Source: an uncultured beta proteobacterium
Lineage (GTDB): Bacteria; Pseudomonadota; Gammaproteobacteria; Burkholderiales; Burkholderiaceae_C
NCBI GenBank assembly: GCA_903830985.1
Contig: CAIKVZ010000130.1
Location: 1 to 49,348 of the forward strand
Direction of reading: 5' to 3'
DNA: 49,348 nt
The translations under genes and the position numbers were made by a program. Position 1 is the stretch's first letter. Every line of letters begins with the position of its first letter. Positions 1 to 11,176 of this stretch are shown here, piece after piece. Below the pieces are notes generated by a model, which was not told where the DNA came from, made no database searches, and saw only the letters and a list, made by a program, of their open reading frames with translations.

Positions 1-2
1 AC

Positions 3-935
3 ACGCACAAGGTCGTGAACGTGCCGACCGCGAACGTGGTGCTGAACTGGGCAGACGACAAAAGCGAGGCGCACAAGCTCGACGCGAATTTGTCCACCAT
101 CACAGTGCGCTCCGCCGATGGCTTCAAGTTCAATCTGGACGTGTCTCAGATCATCCACATTCCGCGCAACGACGCGCCCAAGGTGATCGCCCGCTTTGGC
201 GACATGAGTGCGTTTGTGACGCAGGTGCTTGAGCCGACCATCGGCAACTATTTCCGCAATGCGGCGCAAGGCAGCGACATCATTGATTTCCTGAAGAACC
301 GCTCCATGCGCCAGGAAGAAGCTCGCACGTCAATCTCCGCAGCATTGCAGGAGTACAACGTGGGCGCAGTCGATACATTGATCGGCGACATCGTGCCCCC
401 GGAAGCGCTGATGCGCACGTTGACAGATCGCAAGCTCGCCGAGCAGGAACGCGTCACCTACGAAACCCAGCGCCAAGCCCAGGGTGTACGTCAGGAACTC
501 GAGCAGGCGACGGCCCTGGCGGCGACCCAGGCTCGCGTCGTAGACGCAGAACGCAAGGTCACTATTGCTGCGTTTGAGGCGAACGCGGCAGTGAAATTTG
601 CCGAAGGTAATGCCAAGAGCAAGACCATCAACGCCGAAGCCGACGCAACCGTGCTACGCACCGTTGGCGAGGCGGAAGGCGCCAAGATCCTGGCCGTGGG
701 CGGCGCCGAGGCCGAGATCATCAAGCTAAAAGTCAGCTCAATGGAAGCCGGGAACTTTGCCGTTGTGCAGGTCGCCGAGGCGCTCGCCAAAGGGGGCATC
801 AAGATTGTTCCCGATATCGTCGCTGGCGGTGGTTCCGATGGGTTGGGCGGCGGACTGACGACCGTGCTGTTGGGCAATCTGATCCACCAGAACTACCGCA
901 AGCGCGATCGGCAGGAGGCTGGAAGCAGTGGTTGA
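3..935 (+). CDS. SPFH/Band 7 (flotillin-like) protein, 5' truncated
   Basis: The reading frame is already open at the window edge, so the N-terminus is missing; the first in-frame GTG at 15 is probably internal. What remains (about 310 residues) has the end of an SPFH/Band 7 domain, then a long Ala/Glu/Gln-rich heptad-like segment (roughly residues 140-245, many AEA and GEAEG repeats) as in flotillins and stomatins, and a Gly-rich C-terminal tail. Members of this superfamily oligomerise on membranes and scaffold proteases or transporters; the exact role here cannot be read from the sequence. The stop codon sits inside a small inverted repeat, GTGGTT-G-AACCAC (928-940), followed by ATTTT, which may be a weak terminator. 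Family assignment is fairly sure; the specific subfamily is not. Confidence 0.75.
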   Translation, partial: THKVVNVPTANVVLNWADDKSEAHKLDANLSTITVRSADGFKFNLDVSQIIHIPRNDAPKVIARFGDMSAFVTQVLEPTIGNYFRNAAQGSDIIDFLKNRSMRQEEARTSISAALQEYNVGAVDTLIGDIVPPEALMRTLTDRKLAEQERVTYETQRQAQGVRQELEQATALAATQARVVDAERKVTIAAFEANAAVKFAEGNAKSKTINAEADATVLRTVGEAEGAKILAVGGAEAEIIKLKVSSMEAGNFAVVQVAEALAKGGIKIVPDIVAGGGSDGLGGGLTTVLLGNLIHQNYRKRDRQEAGSSG

Positions 936-1279
936 ACCACATTTTGGTCGCATGATGGCATCTGATGGATTTTTGCCACCACTTTGACGCCGTGGCTTTC
1001 AGCCACCCGCGTAACTTGCCAGGCCAAAAGGCAGGCGACTGGCCTCGCTGAACGCCTGTTCCAGCGTATTGAAGCTGCGAATCGCGGCCTCGAGCATCTA
1101 CATTTTTCCACGCGGCATCTATATTCGTGAACAAGCCGCCTTCGAGAAGGATGACCGTGGCGCTACAAATGCCAGTGTATTGCCCTTTGGGGATATTGCC
1201 TTTTTTCCGGATTCACCTACCATCCGCCATCCCCACAGGACCGCATTGTCCTGTTCGCAGGCATTTGACTGGAGCGCAG
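936..1279. other. Intergenic stretch with possible tiny minus-strand ORF
   Basis: This stretch of 344 bases has no clear gene. On the minus strand a 32-codon ATG frame (1097 down to 999) has locally coding-like codon use and begins directly after an in-frame stop, with product start MLEAAIRSFNTLEQAF. I do not recognise it; it could be a small gene or a remnant. The plus-strand frame of the following cyclic-di-GMP gene stays open back to a GTG at 1127, but that extension (residues rich in Pro, His and Cys) does not look like a domain. Confidence 0.3.
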
Positions 1280-3727
1280 GTGAAGAATTCCCGGAACGCG
1301 GAACTGTTGGAAAGCCAGGACCATTACCGCACCATGGTGGAATGGACGCCCGAAGCGATCATTGTGCATCGCTGCGGGACCATTCTTTACGTCAATCCGG
1401 CGGCCGTTCGGCTCTTTGGCGCAAAGGATGAAAGCGAACTTCTCGGTTCGGCCACCAGCGAACTGATTCACCCCGACTGTCGCGAAGAGCAGTGCTCACG
1501 CATGAACAGCATTGCTCAGAACATTGTCGTCAAGCCGATGGTGGAGGCCAAGTTCCTCAAGCTCGATGGCACTGTGTTCGATGTTGAGGTGCAGGGTACC
1601 GCCATCGCCTACGCGGGTGAGCCTGCGCTACACGTGTCGGTGCGCGATATTTCCGAGCGAAAGCGCGCGGACGCCCAGTTTCAGCTTGCGCGCAGTGTTT
1701 TCACGCATGCCCGCGAAGGCATCATGATCACCGACGCTCAGGTCGAGATCATCGACGTCAATGACGCCGGTTGCCGTATCACCGGCTTCAGCCGCGAAGA
1801 GATGCTGGGCCGCAACCCGAGTTTCCTGAGCGCCGGACGTCAGGGCAAGGAGTTCTATGCAGCCATGTGGCGCGAGTTGGCTCAAGCTGACCACTGGCAG
1901 GGCGAAATCTGGAACAGGCGCAAGAACGGCGAACTCTTCGCCGAGCAGATCACCATCAGTGTGGTGCGCGACGAGCAAGGCAATGTCCTGCACTACGCGT
2001 CACTGTTTTCTGACATCACCAACGCCAAGGCTCAGCAGGACAGGCTTGAGCAGATTGCGCATTTCGATGTCCTGACCGGTCTGCCCAACCGCGTGCTGCT
2101 CGCCGACCGGCTGCATCTGGCCATGGCGCACGCACAAAGGCGCGGCAAGATGCTGGCCTTGGCTTATCTGGACCTCGACGGCTTCAAGGCCATCAACGAC
2201 ACCCACGGCCACGAGGCCGGTGACCAGGTGCTGGTGGCACTGGCCAGCCGCATGACCCAGGTGCTGCGCGATGGCGATACCCTGGCGCGGTTGGGCGGCG
2301 ACGAATTCGTCGCCGTGCTGCCCGATCTGCAGGACGTGGCCGCGTGCGAGCCCTTGCTCGAGCGCCTGCTCGCAGCAGTTGCCCAACCTGTGCAGATCGG
2401 CAACCTGATGCTGCGGGTCTCTGCCAGCCTGGGCGTCACCTTTCACCCCCAGGAGCAGGAGGTCGATGCCGACCAGCTTTTGCGCCAGGCGGACCAGGCC
2501 ATGTACCAGGCCAAACTTTCGGGCAAGAATCGCTTCCACGCCTTCGATACCGCACAGGACAGCAGCATCCGTGGGCATCACGAGCGGCTGGAGCGCATCC
2601 GACGGGCGCTGGTCGACGACGAGTTCGTGCTGCACTACCAGCCCAAGGTGAACATGCGCACTGGTAAGGTCGTGGGCGCCGAAGCCCTGGTTCGCTGGCA
2701 ACACCCTCAGGAGGGCGTGTTGCCGCCGCTGATGTTCCTGCCGCTGATCGAGAACCATCCGATGGCCGTGCAGTTGGGTAATTGGGTTATTGAGACGGCA
2801 CTGACGCAGATGGAGCTTTGGCAAAGCGCCGGCCTGGACATTCCGGTGAGCGTCAACATCGGGACGCGGCAACTGATGCAAACCGACTTCGTGCAAAGCC
2901 TGAACAGCAGACTGAAAGCTCACCCCCAGGTGCGGCCCGGCGACCTGGAACTGGAAGTGCTCGAGAGCAGCGCACTGGACAGCATCGACCAGCTTTCCCA
3001 CGTGATCGAGGCCTGCCGCGAGCTCGGCGTGAATTTTGCGCTCGATGACTTCGGCACGGGTTATTCCTCTCTCACGTACCTCAAACGGCTGCCGGTCAGC
3101 CTGCTGAAGATCGACCAGAGCTTTGTCAGCGGCATGCTCGATGACCCGGACGACCTGGCCATTCTGGAGGGGGTCATCGGCCTGGCCAGCGCATTCAGTC
3201 GGCGCGTCATCGCTGAAGGCGTGGAAACCGTGGCGCATGGCGCCATGCTGCTGCAGTTGGGTTGCGAGATGGGGCAGGGTTACGGCATATCGGGGCCGCT
3301 CAAGGCGCAAGACATGCCGGGCTGGGTGGCTGCGTGGCGACCGCCCGCCGCCTGGCGGGAACTGCCGGCTGCCAGCCGGGACGATTTCCCTTTGCTCGCT
3401 TCCAGCGTGCGGCACCGCGCCTGGATGGCCGCATTTGCCGGTTTTCTCAAAGGCGAACGTGATATGCCGCCCCGATTGCAACTGCATGAGCACAGCCTGC
3501 GCAACTGGATCGAGGGCGTGGGTCTGGCTCGCCACGCCAGCCAGCCGGCCTATGCGTTCATCGAGACGCTGCACCAGACGCTGCACGCCTTGGCCGCGGA
3601 GCTTTCGGTGTTGAACGCCTGGGGCTGCAAGGCCGAGGCGCAAGAGCGTCTGGGAGAACTGCAAGGCATGAGTGACGCCCTGCTGGAACAACTCCAGGTA
3701 TTGGTTCAAGTGGACCATCGTCTCTAG
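1280..3727 (+). CDS. PAS-PAS-GGDEF-EAL cyclic-di-GMP signalling protein with CZB-like C-terminal domain
   Basis: Start chosen at GTG 1280 because GGAG lies 5 bases upstream and the first PAS domain begins soon after; GTG 1127 or ATG 1151 are longer alternatives. From GTG 1280 the protein is 815 residues. Order: PAS (about 10-125), PAS (about 135-250), GGDEF domain with an intact GGDEF motif near residue 339, EAL domain with AEALVRW (467), DDFGTGYSS (588) and AEGVET, so both cyclic-di-GMP synthesis and hydrolysis sites look preserved. The last 110 residues resemble a CZB zinc-sensing domain: His712, an HSLRNW motif at 738 where CZB normally has CxxGxW, and an HxxxH pair at 765/769 (LHQTLH). 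No membrane segment is seen, so it is likely cytoplasmic. The input signal is unknown. Domain calls are strong; the CZB call is an inference from spacing. Confidence 0.92.
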   Translation: MKNSRNAELLESQDHYRTMVEWTPEAIIVHRCGTILYVNPAAVRLFGAKDESELLGSATSELIHPDCREEQCSRMNSIAQNIVVKPMVEAKFLKLDGTVFDVEVQGTAIAYAGEPALHVSVRDISERKRADAQFQLARSVFTHAREGIMITDAQVEIIDVNDAGCRITGFSREEMLGRNPSFLSAGRQGKEFYAAMWRELAQADHWQGEIWNRRKNGELFAEQITISVVRDEQGNVLHYASLFSDITNAKAQQDRLEQIAHFDVLTGLPNRVLLADRLHLAMAHAQRRGKMLALAYLDLDGFKAINDTHGHEAGDQVLVALASRMTQVLRDGDTLARLGGDEFVAVLPDLQDVAACEPLLERLLAAVAQPVQIGNLMLRVSASLGVTFHPQEQEVDADQLLRQADQAMYQAKLSGKNRFHAFDTAQDSSIRGHHERLERIRRALVDDEFVLHYQPKVNMRTGKVVGAEALVRWQHPQEGVLPPLMFLPLIENHPMAVQLGNWVIETALTQMELWQSAGLDIPVSVNIGTRQLMQTDFVQSLNSRLKAHPQVRPGDLELEVLESSALDSIDQLSHVIEACRELGVNFALDDFGTGYSSLTYLKRLPVSLLKIDQSFVSGMLDDPDDLAILEGVIGLASAFSRRVIAEGVETVAHGAMLLQLGCEMGQGYGISGPLKAQDMPGWVAAWRPPAAWRELPAASRDDFPLLASSVRHRAWMAAFAGFLKGERDMPPRLQLHEHSLRNWIEGVGLARHASQPAYAFIETLHQTLHALAAELSVLNAWGCKAEAQERLGELQGMSDALLEQLQVLVQVDHRL

Positions 3728-3749
3728 AAATTTATCGGATACTCCGCAG

Positions 3750-4406
3750 ATGTACTTGCCTACCCAATTTGCTGCCCAGGACCGTGCCATGGCGCGCGAC
3801 CTGATCCTCGCCCAGCCCTTGGCCAGTCTCATCAGCAACGATGAGGACGGACAACCCTTTGTCTCTCACATTCCCCTGCATCTGGTGGAGGGCGAACCTG
3901 CACAGAGTGCCGAATGGGTGCTGCTGGGCCATGTTGCCAAAGGGAACCCGCATTGGCGCCATCTGCAAGCCAGACCCTCCGCGCTGGTCACCTTCATGGG
4001 GCCCCAGGCCTTCATGTCGACGCGCGTCTATCCTGACCTGGTGCGGGTACCGACCTGGAACTACCTGGCCGTGCATTGCACGGTGCAGGCCAGTCTGATC
4101 GAGGCACCGCAGGACAAGGACCGCTTGCTCAAAACGCTGATCGCTGACCACGACCCGGCCTACGCCGCCCAATGGCGCAGCCTGGGCGATGACTATGCCC
4201 AGCGCATGCTGGCCGCCGTCGTGGGCTTCGAATTGCGCATCACGAACCTGCAGTGCAAGATCAAGCTGAACCAGCACCGCCCCGAGTCGCACGCAGCGAT
4301 GCATGCCTTGTACGCCGCGGGCAATGCGGACGAGAGGGCGCTGGCGCATTGGATGGAACGCCTCGGCCTGATGGATGCCGCCATGACCGGTCCAGCAGCA
4401 CCATGA
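3750..4406 (+). CDS. FMN-binding negative transcriptional regulator, PaiB family
   Basis: The ATG at 3750 gives 218 residues, the usual PaiB length; the open frame reaches further back but overlaps the upstream gene. The N-terminus MYLPTQFAAQD and the segments SHIPLHL, HVAKGNPHW and VPTWNYLAVH are typical of this family, which has a split-barrel FMN-binding fold. Bacillus PaiB is a negative regulator of sporulation and protease genes; in Proteobacteria the role is poorly known and an enzyme or haem/flavin-binding function is possible. Its stop overlaps the next ATG by 4 bases (ATGA, 4403-4406), so the two are probably translationally coupled. Confidence 0.85.
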   Translation: MYLPTQFAAQDRAMARDLILAQPLASLISNDEDGQPFVSHIPLHLVEGEPAQSAEWVLLGHVAKGNPHWRHLQARPSALVTFMGPQAFMSTRVYPDLVRVPTWNYLAVHCTVQASLIEAPQDKDRLLKTLIADHDPAYAAQWRSLGDDYAQRMLAAVVGFELRITNLQCKIKLNQHRPESHAAMHALYAAGNADERALAHWMERLGLMDAAMTGPAAP

Positions 4407-4648
4407 AAGCAATGTTCGGGCTGGTCGGCCTGTTGTTGACGGTGGCGATCGTGGGCCTGTTGCTCAAGCAGCAATTGGGCTCGACGCGGCAAAGCGTCCC
4501 CAGCCTTCAGATCGCAACGCCGCAAGGTATTGAGCCGGCAGCGAGTGCCCCGCCCGCGACTGTCAGGGGGCAGTCACAACAGGTTCAACAGCAATACCAG
4601 AAGGCGCTGGAGTCGGCGATGCAGCCGCGGCCCGATCCGGACAAATAA
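4403..4648 (+). CDS. Small single-pass membrane protein, unknown function
   Basis: 81 residues from an ATG overlapping the preceding stop (ATGA). Residues 3-21 form a hydrophobic helix (FGLVGLLLTVAIVGLLL), followed by a soluble, Gln/Pro/Ala-rich tail with a QQVQQQYQ segment. The tail looks periplasmic if the helix is an uncleaved anchor. I do not recognise a named family. Position between paiB-like and tadA genes, 6 bases before the latter, suggests co-transcription but not function. Confidence 0.7.
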   Translation: MKAMFGLVGLLLTVAIVGLLLKQQLGSTRQSVPSLQIATPQGIEPAASAPPATVRGQSQQVQQQYQKALESAMQPRPDPDK

Positions 4649-6621
<1,973 letters not shown>

Positions 6622-6634
6622 GTTTTTGCCACGC

Positions 6635-8665
6635 TCAAGTGCGCGGCGCCGCGGCGCTGGGCGCGTCCCGCGGCGGCCAGAAGAAACTCAGGGGCCGGGC
6701 ACAAAGCTGGCGCCAGATGGCACAGCGGATGCGTGTCCGGTCAAGGCCGCTCACGTTGTGTGCGCGCAAGGCCAGGCGAAAAGCCAGGTAAAAACTCACC
6801 CCCACATTCAGCACGCCGGTGAACGCCAAACCGGCCACACACCACCACAGTGACGGCAGTTGAAACACCTCAAGCCCGAGCGAAGCGCAGGCCGCTGCCA
6901 GTTGACCGGTGGACAGCGTGACATGCCTTACTTCCAGCCCCAGGCCAAAAAATGTGGCGAACGCCGGGATCAGGCCCAGCATCGAACCCAGGGAGATGTT
7001 CGCTGCGAGTCCCGAGATGTTGTCGCGCATGAAGACCGACCAGCGCCGCGCGCGTGCAGTGCCCAGGGTTCGGGTGATGCGCGGGTTGTAGCGCAAGGCA
7101 GAGTCCAGTCGGTGTAGCACGAACCAGTTCTCCACCCAGCCGGCCATGATGCTTGAGGCGAACAGCAGCACCCCGGTAAAGGCCGCAAACAATGCGGTCG
7201 GCCCGAGCAGCGTGAGGGCGTGCAACACATGCTCGGCCTGGGTCTTGTCGATCAGTGGCTGGCCAAAGAGGTACTGCAAACCAACGCTGAGCAGGGCCAC
7301 GCAGGGCGCGACCAGTGCCAGATTGCCGACCACGGACGCCACCTGCGAGCGCACCAGGTGGGTTACTTCCTCGACAAAGGCGCCGACCGCGTCGGTCTGG
7401 GCCAAGTCCTTGAGCTTGGCCGCCATGGCAGGTGCCGTCATGGCGGGCTGCTTGGTGGCCACGGTCCAGTGCAGCAGTTGAATCAGCACAAAGCTCAGTG
7501 CGTAATTCACCCCGGCAAAAAAGCCGCTCCAGAAGACCGACAAACCGAGCGTGACTACGCCGAACTTCAGCGCCGTGGTGAGGGACATCACGGCCCCGCC
7601 ACCGGCCGCCTTGCGCAACATGTCCACATACTCGGCGCGATTGCGCGTGATGTAGTGCTCGCCGGTTTCCGAACTGCGTTCTGCCACCTTGGCGGCCAAC
7701 AGGGAAGAATTTGCGGCGATGAGCGCGCGCAAGCTCAGCCGCTCTTGCCCGACTGCTACCAGGTGCGAAAGCAGACGGGCGGTACTCGCAGCAGGGTGAG
7801 GGGACAGCAAACAATCCAGCAAGGCGCGCACGCGCAGCACGCGTTCGCGCAATTGCCGCAATTGAAAAACCAGATTCACAGAAATGCCATTCGCATCCAG
7901 GTGGGTGTAGACCGAGGCGGCGGCGCTACGGCAGGCTTCAAGCCGTTCGCGAAATTGCAGCGTCGCCGCCGCAAGGTTGGGGCTCTCGGTGTCGGGCGCG
8001 TCCAGATAGACGTCGCGCAAGGCATCAAAGTCACGTGCCAGGGCGTGAAAAGGCTCCGCGTCACGCGCTGGAACGCTCATGCGCAAGCGCAACTCGGGCG
8101 AGAAGCCGGCGGCGCGTACCTGGCTGGTACAAAAAATGATGGCCTCCAGCACCGTACTCTGCCAGGGCGAAATGGCGTTTGGCAATGCCGGTAACGTCCG
8201 GGGAGCGCTCAACAATTCAGCGATCCGCGTGAGCGTGAGCTCGTCCAGTGCGGACAGCCACTGCGCGTCGAATTTGTGGCACAGGACCAGCGAAAACAGC
8301 GTAGAGGCATCGGCTGTTTCGGGCGTACAGGGCATCAGTTTTTGCCGGATTCGCTCGAAAAATTCACTGACAAAAGCGCTGCGGGAAGTAAAACCATGGT
8401 CGGCCAGCAAGGGCGTGGCATCGATGGTCTGCATCAGGGTTTGCCACCAGGCCCGCAGACTCGCCTGATGTGCGGGGCTGCCCTGCACGGTATCCAGAAA
8501 GAAGCCGAGGCGGGTCAGCGTGGCCGGCACGGAAAGGCGGTCACCACGCAGCCATTCAAACAGGGCGATCAGCCAAAGGTGGCGCTGCACCATTTCGGCT
8601 TGCGGATCCAGCGCCTGCAACAGTTCCGCCACGTCGTGGCGCCGGGGGGTGGGGGGCAGGCTCAT
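6635..8665 (-). CDS. Multi-pass inner-membrane protein of the 'site-specific recombinase' (Gcr) family
   Basis: Start taken at ATG 8665 (MSLPPTPRRHDV); the frame is open to 8821 but the extra 52 residues look non-coding. The 676-residue protein has a soluble helical N-terminal half and at least five hydrophobic segments in the C-terminal half, for example FGVVTLGLSVFWSGFFAG and VVGNLALVAPCVALLSVG. It matches the proteobacterial family annotated as site-specific recombinase after gonococcal Gcr. I see no recombinase catalytic motif, and the membrane topology argues against a DNA recombinase, so the family name is probably misleading. Real function is unknown. It is divergent from the chemoreceptor gene. 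Confidence 0.75.
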   Translation of the reverse strand: MSLPPTPRRHDVAELLQALDPQAEMVQRHLWLIALFEWLRGDRLSVPATLTRLGFFLDTVQGSPAHQASLRAWWQTLMQTIDATPLLADHGFTSRSAFVSEFFERIRQKLMPCTPETADASTLFSLVLCHKFDAQWLSALDELTLTRIAELLSAPRTLPALPNAISPWQSTVLEAIIFCTSQVRAAGFSPELRLRMSVPARDAEPFHALARDFDALRDVYLDAPDTESPNLAAATLQFRERLEACRSAAASVYTHLDANGISVNLVFQLRQLRERVLRVRALLDCLLSPHPAASTARLLSHLVAVGQERLSLRALIAANSSLLAAKVAERSSETGEHYITRNRAEYVDMLRKAAGGGAVMSLTTALKFGVVTLGLSVFWSGFFAGVNYALSFVLIQLLHWTVATKQPAMTAPAMAAKLKDLAQTDAVGAFVEEVTHLVRSQVASVVGNLALVAPCVALLSVGLQYLFGQPLIDKTQAEHVLHALTLLGPTALFAAFTGVLLFASSIMAGWVENWFVLHRLDSALRYNPRITRTLGTARARRWSVFMRDNISGLAANISLGSMLGLIPAFATFFGLGLEVRHVTLSTGQLAAACASLGLEVFQLPSLWWCVAGLAFTGVLNVGVSFYLAFRLALRAHNVSGLDRTRIRCAIWRQLCARPLSFFWPPRDAPSAAAPRT

Positions 8666-8848
8666 CGGTGTCGGCTCGCATCCGGGAAGTGGGACAGGCA
8701 GCGGACCAAGGGAGCCCGGTGAATACAGGAGATAAAGCCGGCATGGATTGGCATGGTCCGACCATAGAGCAGGGCGCCCGGCGACGTCTGTTCGGTAACC
8801 CACTTTGGGTTCCGTCGCCAATTCTGAAGCGCGCCGCCGTTTCCTGTG

Positions 8849-8882
8849 CAGGCGGTCCGCCTGTTCCGAACTCGCGGAGTTC
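8849..8882. promoter_or_regulatory. Two adjacent 15-bp inverted repeats upstream of the chemoreceptor gene
   Basis: CAGGCG-GTC-CGCCTG (8849-8863) and GAACTC-GCG-GAGTTC (8868-8882) are both perfect 6-bp arms with a 3-base centre, separated by 4 bases, in the 285-base divergent region between the membrane-protein gene and the chemoreceptor. They could be operator sites or small RNA hairpins. A CATAAT box follows at about 8900. What binds there is unknown. Confidence 0.35.
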
Positions 8883-8950
8883 TACCTACCGAGGGTCGCG
8901 CATAATTCAGCCACCAGTTATTTGTTCAAGGACCCGTCACGGGAAAACCC

Positions 8951-10474
8951 ATGAAGTTCAGTTCCAAGATCGCTGCATTTGCAGCCTTGCCCGCGGTACT
9001 TTTCGTCATCGGACTGATCGGCAGCATCGGGGCCCTGATGAACACACAGGCCGAATTCGACCACTACATCAGTTCGGAGCAAACAGTGGAACGCGGCCTG
9101 ACCGAGATGTACGCTCAAGGTCTGCAGATGGGCCAGGCGCTGCGCAATGTGATACTGGATCCCAAGAACCCCAAGGCGTCAGAGAACTTCAAGGCCGCGC
9201 AACAGGCCTACGACAAGGCCTTCAGCAAGACCCAGGAAGGAGCCAAGGGCAGTGAGTTCGAGGCGGCCCTAAACCGTTTGCCATCTTTGCGCGATGCCCA
9301 GTCCAAGGCACAGGACAAGGTGCTGGCGCTGGTGGCCGGCGGAGGCGACGCAGTGAGTCTGCTAAACAGTGCGGAAACCCCGGCCTGGCGCCAGTTGCGC
9401 GGCGAATTGCTGCTCCAGGGCCAGGCTGCGGAAAAGGCGTCGACCCAGGCCCATGAGCGTGTCAACCAAAAGACCCGCACGGCAATTTTCCTGTCCACTG
9501 GCGCCGCCCTGTTGGCGGTGCTCGTGGCCGTTGTGCTGAGCTTCATGATGCGTGCCACCGTGCGCAAGGAGCTCGGCGGGGACCCGGCCGATGCCCGCCA
9601 GGCCCTGTCGCAAATTGCGCGTGGCGACCTGACATCCAGCATCGTGAACCAGGGCGACGCGACCAGCCTGATGGGGGTGATGCTGGACATGGAGGCCTCG
9701 CTGCAGACTCTGGTGCGCGGGGTGCGCAACTCGGCCGGCGGCATCGCCACGGCCACCGACGAAATCGCCGCAGGCAGCCAGGACCTGAGCAGTCGCACCG
9801 AAAATCAGGCCAGTTCGCTGGAGGAAACTGCTGCGTCAATGGAACAGTTGGGCAGCACCGTGAAGCAAAACGCCGACAGCGCCAGGCAGGCGAACCAGCT
9901 TGCGGTGGATGCTGCTGCGGTGGCCACGCAGGGCGGCGAGGTGGTCGGGCAGGTGGTGCAAACCATGCAAGGGATCAACGACGCATCGCACAAGATCTTC
10001 GACATCATCGGTGTCATCGACGGCATCGCCTTTCAGACCAACATCCTGGCCTTGAACGCCGCCGTGGAAGCGGCGCGTGCCGGTGAGCAGGGGCGAGGAT
10101 TTGCCGTCGTTGCCTCCGAGGTGCGGTCGTTGGCGGGTCGCAGCGCCCAGGCGGCCAAGGAAATCAAGGGGCTGATCGGCGCCAGCGTTGAGCGCGTTGA
10201 GCAGGGCAGCGCGCTCGTGGACAAGGCCGGCGCCACCATGCAGAACGTGGTCACGGCAATCAATCGGTTGACAACCCTCATGGCGGAGATCAGCCATTCA
10301 TCCAGTGAGCAGTCGTCCGGCGTGGCCCAGGTGGGTGAAGCGGTGACGCTGATGGATCAGGCGACGCAGCAGAATGCCGCGTTGGTGGAAGAAATGGCCG
10401 CGGCAGCCGGGAGCCTCAACGCGCAGGCCAACGATCTGGTGCAGGCGGTTGCTGTCTTCAAAATCGGCGCCTGA
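8951..10474 (+). CDS. Methyl-accepting chemotaxis protein
   Basis: 507 residues starting at ATG 8951, with GGGAAAA just upstream. A transmembrane helix (about 8-30) is followed by a periplasmic helical domain of about 150 residues, a second transmembrane helix (about 178-200), a HAMP region ([20 protein letters not shown]) and a long cytoplasmic coiled coil. The signalling tip carries the conserved [18 protein letters not shown] motif, and [12 protein letters not shown] lies just before it. The C-terminus ends in AVFKIGA and lacks the NWETF-type tether for CheR. It would signal to CheA/CheW at the poles; the ligand is not predictable. No other chemotaxis gene is in the window. Confidence 0.95.
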   Translation: MKFSSKIAAFAALPAVLFVIGLIGSIGALMNTQAEFDHYISSEQTVERGLTEMYAQGLQMGQALRNVILDPKNPKASENFKAAQQAYDKAFSKTQEGAKGSEFEAALNRLPSLRDAQSKAQDKVLALVAGGGDAVSLLNSAETPAWRQLRGELLLQGQAAEKASTQAHERVNQKTRTAIFLSTGAALLAVLVAVVLSFMMRATVRKELGGDPADARQALSQIARGDLTSSIVNQGDATSLMGVMLDMEASLQTLVRGVRNSAGGIATATDEIAAGSQDLSSRTENQASSLEETAASMEQLGSTVKQNADSARQANQLAVDAAAVATQGGEVVGQVVQTMQGINDASHKIFDIIGVIDGIAFQTNILALNAAVEAARAGEQGRGFAVVASEVRSLAGRSAQAAKEIKGLIGASVERVEQGSALVDKAGATMQNVVTAINRLTTLMAEISHSSSEQSSGVAQVGEAVTLMDQATQQNAALVEEMAAAAGSLNAQANDLVQAVAVFKIGA

Positions 10475-10643
10475 TTCTGCATTGACACCCGCCGCTGCGT
10501 GAAACAGCGCTGCGCACAACGAAAAAAATCGAGAACGGCTGTCGCCTTCGCGGCGCGCGCAGCACCAAGACAGGCGATTGGTTTGCGGGAAAGCCTTACT
10601 ATCGACTTATATCCATCACCGCTTAATTAATTACGGAACCCGC

Positions 10644-11108
10644 ATGAAAGCTTTTCAAGACTACTACCCGGAAAACGTGGCCCATTGCTATGGTTGCGGT
10701 GCACTGAATGCGCATGGCCACCAGATAAAGACCTATTGGGACGGCGAGGAGAGCGTCACGCGCTTCAGTCCTGAGCCTTACCACACCTCGGTTCCGGGCT
10801 ACGCCTACGGCGGCCTGATTGCATCGCTCATCGACTGCCACAGCACGGGCACCGCTGCCGCCGCCATGTTCCGCCTGGAAAACCGCGGTATGGACACGCT
10901 GCCGCCATTTCGGTTTGTGACGGGCTCGCTGCACGTCGACTACCTTAAACCCACGCCGCTTTCGGGCCAACTGGAGATTCGGGGTAGCGTGAAGGAGGTC
11001 AAAGGACGCAAGGTGGTGGTGCAAACGACCGTGCTGGTCGATGGTGTCCTGACCGCGCGTGGCGAGGTCGTGGCAATTCAAATGCCCGACAGTTTCGGCA
11101 GTACGTGA
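10644..11108 (+). CDS. PaaI-family hotdog thioesterase
   Basis: ATG 10644 gives 154 residues; the open frame extends to 10578 without domain-like sequence. The N-terminal CYGCGALNAHGHQ motif, the YAYGGLIASLIDCHSTG helix and the SLHVDYLKPTPL strand are typical of the hotdog thioesterases that hydrolyse acyl-CoA esters. Substrate cannot be predicted. It precedes the AhpD-like gene by 68 bases on the same strand and may share a transcript with it. Confidence 0.85.
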   Translation: MKAFQDYYPENVAHCYGCGALNAHGHQIKTYWDGEESVTRFSPEPYHTSVPGYAYGGLIASLIDCHSTGTAAAAMFRLENRGMDTLPPFRFVTGSLHVDYLKPTPLSGQLEIRGSVKEVKGRKVVVQTTVLVDGVLTARGEVVAIQMPDSFGST

Positions 11109-11176
11109 TTCGGCTTTGTCGACGTCCCCAAACCGACTCGATTTTTTCAACCTGACACTGAACGGATCACTCAACC

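Noticed and set aside
2000-3838. A 612-codon open frame on the minus strand opposite the GGDEF-EAL gene
   Set aside because: It is a mirror of a high-GC gene, its product is rich in His/Gln/Arg with no recognisable domain, and the plus strand encodes a clear multidomain protein.
6635-8665. True DNA recombinase
   Set aside because: Although the family is named site-specific recombinase, several membrane helices and no tyrosine or serine recombinase motif are seen, and no repeats or invertible segments flank it.
8869-8906. Flagellar sigma-28 promoter for the chemoreceptor gene
   Set aside because: A CATAAT box is present but no TAAA-type -35 element lies at the right distance.
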